A stretch of DNA of 55,313 nt from an uncultured Collinsella sp. (GCA_902490325.1 CABUDJ010000004.1:1-55313), one strand, 5' to 3'. Counted from the stretch's first letter, positions 33,510-42,753 are shown. Notes: generated from the sequence alone by a model not told the origin. A program made the numbers and translations.

Positions 33510-34400
33510 ATGGCATATCGTCTGGACATCAAGCGCATTCTTTCGATGAACTTCTTTCACGATCTGCCCCAGATCATGTTGGGGTGCGCTCTGGCCGCTA
33601 TTGCGACCGACCTGTTTTTGATTCCCAACGGCCTTGCTGCCGGTGGCGTTACGGGCCTTGCCACCATTATCCAGGCGGTCGGCGCGACGCGAGGCGTGTC
33701 GCTTCCCGTCGGTATCCAGACCATCGTGATGAATGCCTTGCTGCTGCTGGTCGTTATGCGCGAGGGCGGCATGTTCTACGTGGTGCAGACCGCGACGGGC
33801 TTTGTGCTGCTGGGCTTCTTTACCGATCTGTTCGCCCCGTTTGTAGCACCTCTGGCGGATGCGGACCTGATGCTTCCCGCTATGTGGGGCGGCATTATTA
33901 CGGGCATCGGTTACGGCATGGTGTTGCGCGCCGGCGCCAACACCGGCGGCTCGGACACGATTGGCCAAATCATATCGCGTAATACCTCGCTGCCCGTGGG
34001 CTCGACCGTCATGGCGATCGATGTTGCCGTATGCGCGCTATCGGCTCCGGTCTTTTCAATCGAAAACGCACTATATGCAGGCCTTTCGATGGTCATTAGC
34101 GGCTACGTGATCGATGCCGTGGTCGATGGTGGCAACAAACGCCGTATGGTACTCATCATCTCGGACAAGTTCCCTGATATCGCTGCCGATATCATGTATG
34201 GCCTGGGTCGTGGTTGTACCAAGTTTAAGGCGACTGGCATGTATTCGGGTGCCGAGAAGCCGGTGATTATGGTCATCGTGAGCCGTCGAGAGCTCAATAC
34301 CCTCAAGACCATCGTGCGCGAGCGCGATCCTCACGCCATTGTGACGGTCGCTGACGTTACGGAAGCCTTCGGCGAGGGATTCAAGGACATTAGCGCGTAG
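33510..34400 (+). CDS. YitT family membrane protein (DUF161/DUF2179)
   Basis: The 296-residue protein has five hydrophobic segments in the first 200 residues (LPQIMLGCALAAIATDLFLI, GVTGLATIIQAVG, and GGIITGIGYGMVLRAGANTGGSDTIG) and a soluble C-terminal DUF2179 domain (RRMVLIISDKFPDIAADIMYGLGRGCTKF). Function of the family is not settled. ATG 33510 follows GAGGGAGG; the longer frame from 33486 starts inside the terminator T run. Confidence 0.88.
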   Translation: MAYRLDIKRILSMNFFHDLPQIMLGCALAAIATDLFLIPNGLAAGGVTGLATIIQAVGATRGVSLPVGIQTIVMNALLLLVVMREGGMFYVVQTATGFVLLGFFTDLFAPFVAPLADADLMLPAMWGGIITGIGYGMVLRAGANTGGSDTIGQIISRNTSLPVGSTVMAIDVAVCALSAPVFSIENALYAGLSMVISGYVIDAVVDGGNKRRMVLIISDKFPDIAADIMYGLGRGCTKFKATGMYSGAEKPVIMVIVSRRELNTLKTIVRERDPHAIVTVADVTEAFGEGFKDISA

Positions 34401-34607
34401 GGTCGACCGCGTTCCATCCAAAAGACGTTCACATTGATAAACCGTTTCATCAGCGGTTCTGCCTGCTAAATTGTTCAAATAATGATAAAAACTCTGGTAA
34501 AGCCATCAGTTTCCAGCATAATGAATGACGTACGTGCATTGCGGCTGTGTTGGGATTACCTTCGGTGCCGTGCGCATTTTGTCTAATGAGGATGAAAGGA
34601 AGGCACA

Positions 34608-35438
34608 ATGAGCGACGAAGAGCTCAAAAAGGTTGCCAACGAGGTAAGGAAGGGCATCGTCACCGGCGTGCACGCTGCCAAGTCCGGCCATCCGGGCGGT
34701 TCGCTCGGCGCTGCCGACATCATGACCTATCTGTACTTTGAGGAAATGAACGTCGACCCGGCCGATCCCCGCAAGGCCGACCGCGATCGTTTTGTGCTCT
34801 CCAAGGGCCATTGCGCTCCGGGCCTGTACGCCGTGCTCGCCGAGCGTGGGTTCTTCCCCAAGGAGGACCTCGAGACGCTGCGCCATATCGGCAGCCACCT
34901 GCAGGGCCACCCCAACATGAACGACACCCCGGGCGTCGACATGTCCACCGGCTCGCTCGGCCAGGGCATTTCCGCCGCCGTGGGCATGGCCGTTGCCGCC
35001 AAGCACTGGGGCGATACTTATCGCACGTACGCCCTGCTGGGCGATGGCGAGAGTGAGGAGGGCCAGGTCTGGGAGGCCGCCATGTTTGCCGGCAACCAGC
35101 AGCTCGACAACCTCTGCGTGATCGTCGACCACAACGGCCTGCAGATCGACGGTCCCGTCGAGGAGGTCAACGACCCCATGCCGCTCACCGACAAGTTCCG
35201 TGCCTTTAAGTTCCACGTGGTGGAGCTTGTCGACGGCAACGATTTCGACCAGATCCGCGCCGCCTTTGCCGAGGCTCGCGCTACCAAGGGCCAGCCGACC
35301 GCCATTATCGCCGAGACCATGAAGGGCAAGGGCGTTTCCTTTATGGAGAACCAGGTGGGTTGGCACGGTAAGGCCCCCAACGATGAACAGTTTGAGCAGG
35401 CCATGGCAGAGCTCACGGCCGCCGGAGAGGAGCTCTAG
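34608..35438 (+). CDS. Transketolase, N-terminal subunit
   Basis: The thiamine-diphosphate half of a split transketolase, 276 residues. It shows AAKSGHPGGSLGAADIMTYL, LSKGHCAPGLYAVLAERG, TGSLGQGISAAVGMA and the ThDP motif LLGDGESEEGQVWEAAMFAGN ... IVDHNGLQ. The enzyme moves two-carbon units in the pentose phosphate pathway. Its partner follows after one base. Split transketolases occur in many anaerobes. A candidate -10 CATAAT lies near 34518. Confidence 0.93.
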   Translation: MSDEELKKVANEVRKGIVTGVHAAKSGHPGGSLGAADIMTYLYFEEMNVDPADPRKADRDRFVLSKGHCAPGLYAVLAERGFFPKEDLETLRHIGSHLQGHPNMNDTPGVDMSTGSLGQGISAAVGMAVAAKHWGDTYRTYALLGDGESEEGQVWEAAMFAGNQQLDNLCVIVDHNGLQIDGPVEEVNDPMPLTDKFRAFKFHVVELVDGNDFDQIRAAFAEARATKGQPTAIIAETMKGKGVSFMENQVGWHGKAPNDEQFEQAMAELTAAGEEL

Positions 35439-35439
35439 G

Positions 35440-36381
35440 ATGGCAGACGTCAAGAAAATCGCCACGCGTGTAAGCTACGGCGAGGCCCTCGTCGAGCTCG
35501 CCAACGAGCACGATGACTTTGTGGTCCTCGACGCCGACCTGGCCGCCGCCACGCAGACCGGCAAATTTAAGGCCGCTTGCCCCGACCGCTTCTTCGACGT
35601 GGGTATCGCCGAGAGCAACCTGATGGGTGTTGCCGCCGGTATCGCGACCACCGGTCGTGTTGCCTTCGCGAGCACCTTTGCCATGTTCGCTGCCGGTCGC
35701 GCCTTTGAGCAGGTCCGTAACTCCATCGGCTACCCGCATCTCAACGTTAAGATTGGCGCCACGCACGCCGGTATCTCGGTGGGCGAGGACGGCGCCACAC
35801 ACCAGTGCTGCGAGGATATCGCCCTGATGCGCGTCATCCCTGGCATGACTGTGATCGTTCCTGCCGACGACGTCGAGGCCCGCGCCGTGACGCGCGCCGC
35901 CTACGAGTGCGACGGTCCGGTGTACATGCGCTTCGCTCGTTTGGCCTCGCCGGTTATCAACGACCCCGAGACCTACAAGTTCGAGTTGGGTAAGGGCATT
36001 GTCATGCGCGAGGGCGCCGATGTGACCATCATCGCCTGCGGCCTGATGGTCGGCGAGGCTCTCGAGGCCGCCGAGCAGCTCGCTGCCGAGGGCATCGACG
36101 CCGAGGTCATCAACATGCACACCATCAAGCCCATCGACGCCGACCTGATCGTCAAGAGCGCCACCAAGACCGGCCACGTCGTGACCGTCGAGGAGCACTC
36201 CGTGATCGGCGGCCTGGGCAGCGCCGTTGCCGACGTCCTGTGCGAGCAGTGCCCGACGCCGCTCAAGAAGATCGGCGTCAACGACACCTTCGGTGAGTCC
36301 GGCCCGGGCGCCGAGCTCCTGCACAAGTACGGCCTGGACGCCGCCAACATCGTGGCGACCACCAAGGAGTTCTTGGCATAA
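35440..36381 (+). CDS. Transketolase, C-terminal subunit
   Basis: The second half, 313 residues, with the pyrimidine-binding domain (ATRVSYGEALVELANEHDDFVVLDADL, VGIAESNLMGVAAGIATTGRVAF) and the C-terminal domain (TGHVVTVEEHSVIGGLGSAVADVL). The catalytic glutamate is in GIAESN. ATG 35440 lies directly after the stop of the N-terminal subunit and has GGAGAGGAG upstream, so they form one complex made in equal amounts. Confidence 0.93.
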   Translation: MADVKKIATRVSYGEALVELANEHDDFVVLDADLAAATQTGKFKAACPDRFFDVGIAESNLMGVAAGIATTGRVAFASTFAMFAAGRAFEQVRNSIGYPHLNVKIGATHAGISVGEDGATHQCCEDIALMRVIPGMTVIVPADDVEARAVTRAAYECDGPVYMRFARLASPVINDPETYKFELGKGIVMREGADVTIIACGLMVGEALEAAEQLAAEGIDAEVINMHTIKPIDADLIVKSATKTGHVVTVEEHSVIGGLGSAVADVLCEQCPTPLKKIGVNDTFGESGPGAELLHKYGLDAANIVATTKEFLA

Positions 36382-36429
36382 GGCAAGGCGGATCTCAAGG
36401 ACTGCTTCGCCAGAACTATGGAAACCCGG

Positions 36430-36458
36430 CAGGGGCGCTCTCTTGGAGAGCGCCCCTG
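36430..36458 (+). terminator. Terminator after the transketolase genes
   Basis: A perfect 13-bp stem (CAGGGGCGCTCTC, 36430-36442, with 36446-36458) encloses a three-base loop TTG and is followed by TTTC. The repeat at 36463 starts four bases later. Confidence 0.88.
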
Positions 36459-36462
36459 TTTC

Positions 36463-36529
36463 AGTTGCGGTGAAATAAGGACTGATTAGACCTTTTAACT
36501 GGTAAAACAGTCCCTATTTCACCGCAACT
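36463..36529. repeat. 67-bp palindromic repeat, copy 1
   Basis: Arms of 22 bases (36463-36484 and 36508-36529; ends AGTTGCGGTGAAATA and TATTTCACCGCAACT, one mismatch) enclose a 23-base loop. The right arm is identical to that of the copy at 50259-50325; the loops are unrelated but equal in length. Confidence 0.85.
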
Positions 36530-36661
36530 TATGAAGACGCCCCTCAAGCAAGGCCCCATTAGGGAAAAGGGCCCAGAACAGAAAAGTGCAATTCAGACCC
36601 TCCCAACTTTGTATGCGCAGCACCTTAAGATGGATGCGCCGGCCCCATAGTAGCCGCAGGC

Positions 36662-36778
36662 CGGGCACAGGGTTACCTCCCAAATCTATCCGCAGGACGG
36701 AGGGAGCCCCGCAGCGCGAAGCGCGTGGCGGGGCTCCCGACATGTCCGAGGACGATTTGGGAGGTAACCCTGTGCCCG
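36662..36778. repeat. 117-bp palindrome upstream of ftsE
   Basis: Outer arms of 24 bases (36662-36685 and 36755-36778, core GGGTTACCTCCC) are exact reverse complements. Inner arms GGGAGCCCCGC and GCGGGGCTCCC are also exact, around GCGCGAAGCGC. Only a stretch of about 16 bases per side is mismatched. The rest of the 36382-36884 gap contains no gene; short frames there lack ribosome sites. Confidence 0.8.
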
Positions 36779-36884
36779 ACCGGTGGGAATAGAAGCACGC
36801 CATGCTTCTTATGTGCAGCAAAGCTAATGCTGCTAAAATACAAAGCGCTCATGTAGTTTAAACGCACGACGATAAGGAGCACCA

Positions 36885-38105
36885 GTGGGTAACCACTTCC
36901 GTACCTCCGGTGCGGGCGATGATGCCCCCAAGACGCAGGCAGGCGTCCAGGGCAGTCGTTTCGCCACTCCGGATTCAGAGGGCCAGCCTGTTGCTCAGGC
37001 CCCCGCTCAGCCGGCAGATCAGGCACAGCCGGCATCCGATCCCTTTGCCTACAATCCCACCAGCGATGTCGCGCTTTCCGGCGCGGCGGGTTTTGAGCCC
37101 GTTCAGGCCGTGACCGCTCGCGTGGAGCAGCCTCAGGCTGGCGCCGCCACGCCGCAGCCTACCATGGCCGGCATTCCCGACCCCTTGGCCCCTGCGACGC
37201 CGGCTCCTCAGCCTGCGCAGTCTGGTCTCTTTGCCGCAATTCCCGACCCCACGCAGCCTGCTGCCCCGGTGGTCGAGAGCGATCAGGTCGCCGAGGTCGC
37301 AAGCCTCGATAACGCGCTCAACAACCCCGATTTTACGTCGGTGTTTGCGCCCATCGATCCGCAGGCCAGCCGCAAGAAGATGGCCAAGCAGGCCGGTGTC
37401 GAGCCCGTCATCCTTATGGAGCATGTCACCAAGATCTATCCGGCACAGCCCAACAAGCCTGCACTCGACGACATCAACATCGAGATCTATCCGGGCGAGT
37501 TCGTCTTCCTGGTCGGTCACTCCGGCTCGGGTAAGACCACACTGCTGTCGACGCTCAACCGCGACGTCAAGCCGACGAGCGGCCGCATCCTGGTTGCCGG
37601 TCAGGACCTCATGAAGATCAAGAACCGCAAGGTTCCGTTCCTGCGCCGCCAGATTGGCGCCGTGTTCCAGGACTTTAAGCTTCTGCCGCAAAAGACCGCC
37701 TACGAAAACGTGGCGTTTGCCCTTCAGTGCATCGGCAAGCCCAAGGGCGTCATTCGCAGCCAGGTGCCCGAGGTGCTGCGTCTGGTCGGTCTGGCCGATC
37801 AGATGGACTCGCTGCCCGACCAGCTTTCCGGTGGCGAGCAGCAGCGCGTTGCCGTCGCCCGCGCTATGGTCAACCGTCCGCCGCTGCTGATCTGCGACGA
37901 GCCCACGGGCAACCTCGACCCGGCGATTTCGCTGGGCATCATGAAGCTGCTCGAGCGTATTAACCGCACCGGCACGACCGTGATCGTGGCTACGCACGAC
38001 CGCGAGATGGTCGATAGCATGCACCGTCGCGTGATCGCCCTCGAGGGCGGCCACGTTATCCGCGACCAGGAGAGGGGAGGTTACGGCAACTATGGCACCA
38101 ACTAA
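36885..38105 (+). CDS. ftsE: Cell division ATP-binding protein FtsE with long N-terminal extension
   Basis: FtsE with FtsX controls cell-wall hydrolases at division. The ATPase domain starts near residue 178 (MEHVTKIYPAQPNKPALDDI) and has Walker A GHSGSGKT, QDFKLLPQKTAYENVAF, LSGGEQQRVAVARA and DEPTGNLDP. Ahead of it lie about 177 residues rich in Pro, Ala and Gln without a known domain; usual FtsE is about 225-230 residues. The start is GTG 36885 with AAGGAG. An alternative start near the ATPase (ATG 37416) lacks a clear ribosome site. The stop overlaps ftsX. Confidence 0.93.
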   Translation: MGNHFRTSGAGDDAPKTQAGVQGSRFATPDSEGQPVAQAPAQPADQAQPASDPFAYNPTSDVALSGAAGFEPVQAVTARVEQPQAGAATPQPTMAGIPDPLAPATPAPQPAQSGLFAAIPDPTQPAAPVVESDQVAEVASLDNALNNPDFTSVFAPIDPQASRKKMAKQAGVEPVILMEHVTKIYPAQPNKPALDDINIEIYPGEFVFLVGHSGSGKTTLLSTLNRDVKPTSGRILVAGQDLMKIKNRKVPFLRRQIGAVFQDFKLLPQKTAYENVAFALQCIGKPKGVIRSQVPEVLRLVGLADQMDSLPDQLSGGEQQRVAVARAMVNRPPLLICDEPTGNLDPAISLGIMKLLERINRTGTTVIVATHDREMVDSMHRRVIALEGGHVIRDQERGGYGNYGTN

Positions 38106-39012
38106 CGTGGGCTACTCCTTCAAAGAGGCAATCAGTCACTTCTTCCGTAACTGGACTACCTCGCTCGGCGCCGTCATCACGATCTTCCTTTCGCTGTTTA
38201 TCATCGGCCTGTTCATCATGGGCTCCGCGATGCTGAACTCCGTGATCGGCACCGTCGAGGATCAGGTTGTCATCAACGCGTTCATTAGCGATGACGCCGA
38301 TCAGGCCGATGTCCAGGCTTTTGAGGCCGAGCTTAAGACGTGGAATAACGTCAAGTCCGTGACCTATAAGGACAAGGACGACGCGCTGGCCGAGTATACG
38401 AGCAAGATGTCGGGCAACGCCGACGCCACCATGAGCGCGCTCGATGGCCAGAACCCGCTGCCGGCTTCGTTTGCAATTGAGATGGACGATCCGTCCAAGG
38501 TCGAAAGCACGGCCCAGAAGCTCAAGAAGAACGCCGACTTCCAGAAGATCGCGGATGACGGCGACGTCAACGCGAGCGTGCTGTACGGCCAGGAGGAAGT
38601 GAGCCGCCTGTTCCAGGTGACCAACTACATCCGCATCGCCGCCGTGGTGCTCGTTGGCCTTCTGACCTTTATCGCATTCATCTTCATCAACAACACGATT
38701 CGCCTGTCCATCACGGCGCGTCGTCGTGAGATTGCGATTATGCGTCTGGTCGGCGCCAGCAACGGCTTCATTCGCGGCCCGTTTATCACCGAGGGCGTAC
38801 TGCAGGCCATTTTGGGCTCGCTGCTTTCCATCGGCGTTCTGGAGCTGCTGCGCAATCTGATGATTCCGCGTTTGCAGGAGAGCATCGGCTGGATGTCGTT
38901 TGCCCTGCCGATGCAGTACTACCTGGTGACCTATGCTGCGCTGATTCTGGTCGGTGTGATTATCGGTCTCTTTGGTTCTGCCATAGCCATGCGCCGCTAC
39001 CTGCGCGTGTAG
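38092..39012 (+). CDS. ftsX: Cell division protein FtsX
   Basis: FtsX is the membrane partner of FtsE. The 306-residue protein has a cytoplasmic start (YSFKEAISHFFRNWTTSLGAV), a first membrane segment, an external domain of about 130 residues, and three more segments including TFIAFIFINNTIRLSITARRREIAIMRLVGAS, the FtsX/MacB motif. Start ATG 38092 overlaps ftsE by 14 bases with AGAGGGGAGG upstream. Length and topology are normal. Confidence 0.94.
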   Translation: MAPTNVGYSFKEAISHFFRNWTTSLGAVITIFLSLFIIGLFIMGSAMLNSVIGTVEDQVVINAFISDDADQADVQAFEAELKTWNNVKSVTYKDKDDALAEYTSKMSGNADATMSALDGQNPLPASFAIEMDDPSKVESTAQKLKKNADFQKIADDGDVNASVLYGQEEVSRLFQVTNYIRIAAVVLVGLLTFIAFIFINNTIRLSITARRREIAIMRLVGASNGFIRGPFITEGVLQAILGSLLSIGVLELLRNLMIPRLQESIGWMSFALPMQYYLVTYAALILVGVIIGLFGSAIAMRRYLRV

Positions 39013-39036
39013 GCATGTCTGGAATTCATCCCTTCC

Positions 39037-39070
39037 AACGGGTCGTCTCTTATGGGGCGGCCCGTTTTTT
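39037..39070 (+). terminator. Terminator after ftsX
   Basis: AACGGGTCGTCT (39037-39048) pairs with GGGCGGCCCGTT (39055-39066) with G-U pairs, followed by T to 39070. Confidence 0.85.
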
Positions 39071-39147
39071 GATCTCTAGGGGACGGCAGGAAAGCGAATC
39101 ATTTGGGTAGACTCTTTGGAGTTCGTCATCGATAGCAAGGAGGCGCC

Positions 39148-41283
39148 ATGGGGCGCAATAACAAGCATAAGCGCGGTGCCCGCAATAAGCGTGGGCCGGT
39201 GCGCAGCGAACGCCGTCCGAGCCTGACCGGGCGCGTGCAGCTCCATGAGCATGGCGCCTATGTCATAACCGAGAGCGGCGACTACAAGGTTATGGGCCGC
39301 GGTAAGCGCGAGATCATGGATGGCGATACCGTTGCCGTGAGCATTAAGAACAGCCCGCACGGTGAGCGGCGCGCCGTGATCGAAGGCGTGGTTGAGCGCG
39401 CAGCCATAAGCGTGGTGGGTACGTACCAGACCGCTGGTCCGCTCGGTGTGATCGAGCCGCTCGATTCGCGCCTGAAGGCCGACTTCTTCATTCTGCCCGA
39501 GGATACCTCGGCGGATCGTCTGGGCGTCCACCCGGGTGATGCCGTTGTCGCGCGCATTTTGACCTACCCGACGCGCCTGGAATCGGGCACCGTGACGATC
39601 GAACGCCGCATTGGCGGAGATGACGCGCCCGATTTGGGCGTTCAATATGTGATGGCGCGTTACGGCTATACCGATAGCTATCCCGAGGCCGCGCTGGACG
39701 AGGCCGAGGGGCTTTCGCTCGATGTGTCCGCGGCGCTTAAGGACCCGCTCCGCCGCGATCTGCGCGACCGCTTTGTCATCACGATCGACCCGGTCGACGC
39801 GCGCGACTTTGACGATGCCATTTCGCTTGAGCGCACGCCCGAGGGTGGCTACAAGCTGGGTGTGCATATCGCTGACGTTTCTCACTATGTGGCTTGGAAC
39901 GGGCATATCGATCTTGAGGCTCGCCATCGTACGACATCGGTGTATCTGGCCGATCGCGTGCTTCCCATGCTGCCCGAACGCCTGTCCTGTGACCTGTGTT
40001 CGCTTCGCCCTGACGAGGACCGTCTTGCGTTTACCGTTGACATTGAGCTCGATGCGCAGGGTCGCGTGCGGCATTACGATCCGTACCCCAGCGTGATTCG
40101 CTCGCGTGTGCGTATGGACTATGACGGCGCCGAGGCGCTGCTGGTGCGTGCCGGCGCGGTGGAGTATGGGGTGCTGGAGGGTGCGGCCGAGGATGTTGCG
40201 GCTGCTGAGGCCTCGCGCGAGGAGGCGCTTGAGCGCGGTCTTGCGTGCGAGAAGGCCGCCCGCGGCTGCAACGTCGACCTCGGCAATTTCCTTGTCGCCG
40301 CCAACGAACTCGCCGAACTTCGCCGTCGTATTCGTCGCGTCCGCGGCTCAGTCGATTTTGACACGGCCGAGATTCGCGCTCTATTGGATGAGGACGGAGT
40401 ACCCGTGCAGATTGTGGCGCGCGAGCGTTCGTGTGCCACGTCGCTTATCGAGGAAGCCATGCTGCTCGCCAACGAGTGCGTGGCCGAGTGGCTGGCCGAC
40501 CGCGACATTGAGGCTTGCTATCGCGTGCACGATGATCCCAGTCCCGATAGCCTGCACGGCGCCGCCGTGGCGCTGGCGCAGCTGGGCATCATCGACGACC
40601 GCCGTGCGGCTGGTATTGCCCTGGGAAGTCCCGATGAGCTGCAGGCTGCGGTCGACGCCGCGGCTGGCACGGCCAACGCGCCGCTTGTCAACACGCTGCT
40701 GTTGCGCAGCATGCAGCGCGCACTGTACAAGCCGCGCAACGAAGGCCACTTTGCGCTTGCCGCTCCGTGCTACTGCCACTTTACGAGTCCTATCCGCCGC
40801 TATCCCGATTTGGTGGTGCACCGCGTGCTCAAGCTGCAGCTGGCCTATGAGCAGCTGGGCGGCAAGGACGCCTTGGCACGCACGCCCCGGCTCATCGGTA
40901 AGGGGCGCGAGTCCCTGCCACGCATTCTGCCGCAGATTTGCCGTGCATGCAGCGATGCGGAGCGTGCGGCCGATGCCGCCAGCCATGCGACGCAAAAGAT
41001 CAAGATTGCCCAGTACTACGAGGATCGCCTGGGCGAGCGCTATGCCGGAACGGTCTCGTGGGTCAGCAGCATGGGCCTGTTCGTACGCTTGGATCTGACG
41101 CAGGTCGAGGGCCTGGTTTCAATTAAGAGCCTGGGCAACGAGTGGTTCGAGTTTGACGAGGACGCGCTCACGCTCACAGGTGCCGACACGGGGACCCGCT
41201 ATGAGCTGGGGCAGCGCGTGGTCATCGAGGTCTCGCGCGTCAATACCACGCGCGGGCACTTGGACTTTAAGCTAATCCATTAG
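39148..41283 (+). CDS. rnr: Ribonuclease R
   Basis: RNase R is a 3'-5' exoribonuclease that degrades structured RNA and, with SmpB-tmRNA, non-stop mRNAs. The 711-residue protein has a basic N-terminus (RNNKHKRGARNKRGPVR), cold-shock-like domains, the RNB catalytic domain (TIDPVDARDFDDAISLER, with the metal-binding Asp cluster), and a C-terminal S1 domain (YAGTVSWVSSMGLFVRLDLTQVEGLV). ATG 39148 follows AAGGAGG. smpB lies 8 kb downstream in this window rather than adjacent. Confidence 0.94.
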   Translation: MGRNNKHKRGARNKRGPVRSERRPSLTGRVQLHEHGAYVITESGDYKVMGRGKREIMDGDTVAVSIKNSPHGERRAVIEGVVERAAISVVGTYQTAGPLGVIEPLDSRLKADFFILPEDTSADRLGVHPGDAVVARILTYPTRLESGTVTIERRIGGDDAPDLGVQYVMARYGYTDSYPEAALDEAEGLSLDVSAALKDPLRRDLRDRFVITIDPVDARDFDDAISLERTPEGGYKLGVHIADVSHYVAWNGHIDLEARHRTTSVYLADRVLPMLPERLSCDLCSLRPDEDRLAFTVDIELDAQGRVRHYDPYPSVIRSRVRMDYDGAEALLVRAGAVEYGVLEGAAEDVAAAEASREEALERGLACEKAARGCNVDLGNFLVAANELAELRRRIRRVRGSVDFDTAEIRALLDEDGVPVQIVARERSCATSLIEEAMLLANECVAEWLADRDIEACYRVHDDPSPDSLHGAAVALAQLGIIDDRRAAGIALGSPDELQAAVDAAAGTANAPLVNTLLLRSMQRALYKPRNEGHFALAAPCYCHFTSPIRRYPDLVVHRVLKLQLAYEQLGGKDALARTPRLIGKGRESLPRILPQICRACSDAERAADAASHATQKIKIAQYYEDRLGERYAGTVSWVSSMGLFVRLDLTQVEGLVSIKSLGNEWFEFDEDALTLTGADTGTRYELGQRVVIEVSRVNTTRGHLDFKLIH

Positions 41284-41309
41284 CCAAATCACGACTCGTG
41301 GCGGGAGAA

Positions 41310-41343
41310 CGGAGGGCGGTCTTTCGGGGCCGCCCTCCGCGTT
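41310..41343 (+). terminator. Terminator after rnr
   Basis: CGGAGGGCGG (41310-41319) pairs with CCGCCCTCCG (41330-41339), then CGTTT. The T run is short. Confidence 0.7.
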
Positions 41344-41400
41344 TGGATCGTGACTACCTTGCCGTCTGCTCGGCTGCCCGCTTACCTGCTATTTGAGAGG

Positions 41401-41440
41401 TAAAACCTACCAAAATAAACCTGTCCCTTTTTGGCAGGTT
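41401..41440. repeat. 40-bp hairpin repeat, copy B
   Basis: The partner of 29219-29258 (38 of 40 identical). Its right arm TTTGGCAGGTT ends 20 bases before the start codon of the serine recombinase gene, so it would be in that gene's mRNA leader or promoter. Confidence 0.8.
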
Positions 41441-41460
41441 TACAAGAAAGCGGGGATGAG

Positions 41461-42066
41461 ATGGCGACGGTGTACGGTTATGCGCGGGTGAGCTCGCGCG
41501 ATCAGAATCTGAACCGGCAGCTGGATGCGCTGGGCGCCTATGGCGTGGGCTCGGCGAATATTTATGCCGACCATGCGAGTGGCAAGGACTTCGACCGCCC
41601 GCGGTATCGCGAGCTGCTGCACGTCCTGGGAGACGGGGACGTGCTGGTGGTGCTTTCTATCGACCGACTTGGCCGTAATTACTCCGAGATTCTTGAGGAA
41701 TGGCGACGCATTACCAAGGATCTCGGGGTTGCCATTGTGGTGTTGGACATGCCATTGCTTGACACGCGCGCCAGGGCCAGCGGCGCGCCGGATGTGACCA
41801 ACACCCTGATTGCCGATATTGTGCTGCAACTGCTGAGCTACGTGGCGCAGGTGGAGCGCGAGAATATCCATCGGCGCCAGGCGGAGGGGATTGCAGCGGC
41901 GCGGGCGCGAGGGGTTCGTTTCGGTCGACCTCGCAAGCCGTGCCCTCCTCAGTTTGAGCTGGTGCGCGATAGCTATGAGGCGGGCGATATTACCCGCAGC
42001 CAGGCAGCAAAGTGCCTGGGCGTGTGCGTGGGGACGTTCGATCGCTGGATGCGCGAGGCGGGGTAG
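41461..42066 (+). CDS. Serine recombinase (resolvase/invertase family)
   Basis: The 201-residue protein has the catalytic N-domain (VYGYARVSSRDQNLNRQLDAL with the active serine), SIDRLGRNYSEILEEWR, the long helix region VERENIHRRQAEGIAAARARGVRFGRPRK, and a helix-turn-helix at the end (ITRSQAAKCLGVCVGTFDRWM). It is complete in length for a small resolvase/invertase. No other mobile-element gene is adjacent. ATG 41461 follows AAGCGGGG. Targets are unknown; the hairpin repeat at 41401 is directly upstream. Confidence 0.92.
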   Translation: MATVYGYARVSSRDQNLNRQLDALGAYGVGSANIYADHASGKDFDRPRYRELLHVLGDGDVLVVLSIDRLGRNYSEILEEWRRITKDLGVAIVVLDMPLLDTRARASGAPDVTNTLIADIVLQLLSYVAQVERENIHRRQAEGIAAARARGVRFGRPRKPCPPQFELVRDSYEAGDITRSQAAKCLGVCVGTFDRWMREAG

Positions 42067-42171
42067 GGGTTTGCGTCGCTTTGTCGCTTCCTGTTGCGAT
42101 TCAAATTTTGATACGGTGACGATGTCATTTGGGGCTACACTCGCTGATATTCAAAAAAAGGAGGTTGGCCC

Positions 42172-42753
42172 TTGGCGCGCGTAAAACAAATAATCGGGTG
42201 GACCGCGATCGCTCTGTTCGCCGCAACGCTGGCGGGCATCTGGGTGCTGACGGAGCAAAACGCAGTGCAGACGTCGTTGCTGAGCGAGTCCACCGCGCGT
42301 GTGGTGGATGGTCAGGCTACGGGCGTACAGGCTGCCAATGCCACGGGTGAAGCTCAGACGGAGAACGGAATGACCGGGGGCACCGATTCGGCTGCCTCGA
42401 ATGTACGGTCTGGCCGACTTGCTTCCATTCGCATGTGGGTGGGCACGAACGTCCGTCGCGTTGCCCATACCGTAGAGTTTTTCTTCGTCGGATTGTTCGC
42501 CTCGGTGGTCGTGGTTTGCTTTTCCAGGCGTCCGTGGAGCGTATGCTCCCGTTGCCTGCCCGCATTGCTATTTTGCGCCGCCTGCTCCATTGGCGATCAG
42601 GTGCATAAGATCTTTGTTCCCGGCAGGCATTTCGACGTTATCGATTTAGGATTCGATGCTGCGGGCTATGTCACCGCGATGCTGTTGGTATTGCTGGCAG
42701 CGGCGTTGGTGCGCCATGCGACTCGGCCGATCGGCGCCCATGCGAGGCGCTAG
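42172..42753 (+). CDS. VanZ-like family membrane protein
   Basis: The 193-residue protein starts at TTG 42172 (MARVKQIIGWTAIALFAATLAG) with AAAGGAGG upstream. It has an N-terminal membrane segment, a polar linker of about 60 residues, and three segments with the VanZ pattern RRVAHTVEFFFVGLF, SIGDQVHKIFVPGRHFDVIDLGFDAAG. VanZ gives low teicoplanin resistance in enterococci, but most chromosomal members have no known role. No van genes are near. Confidence 0.85.
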   Translation: MARVKQIIGWTAIALFAATLAGIWVLTEQNAVQTSLLSESTARVVDGQATGVQAANATGEAQTENGMTGGTDSAASNVRSGRLASIRMWVGTNVRRVAHTVEFFFVGLFASVVVVCFSRRPWSVCSRCLPALLFCAACSIGDQVHKIFVPGRHFDVIDLGFDAAGYVTAMLLVLLAAALVRHATRPIGAHARR

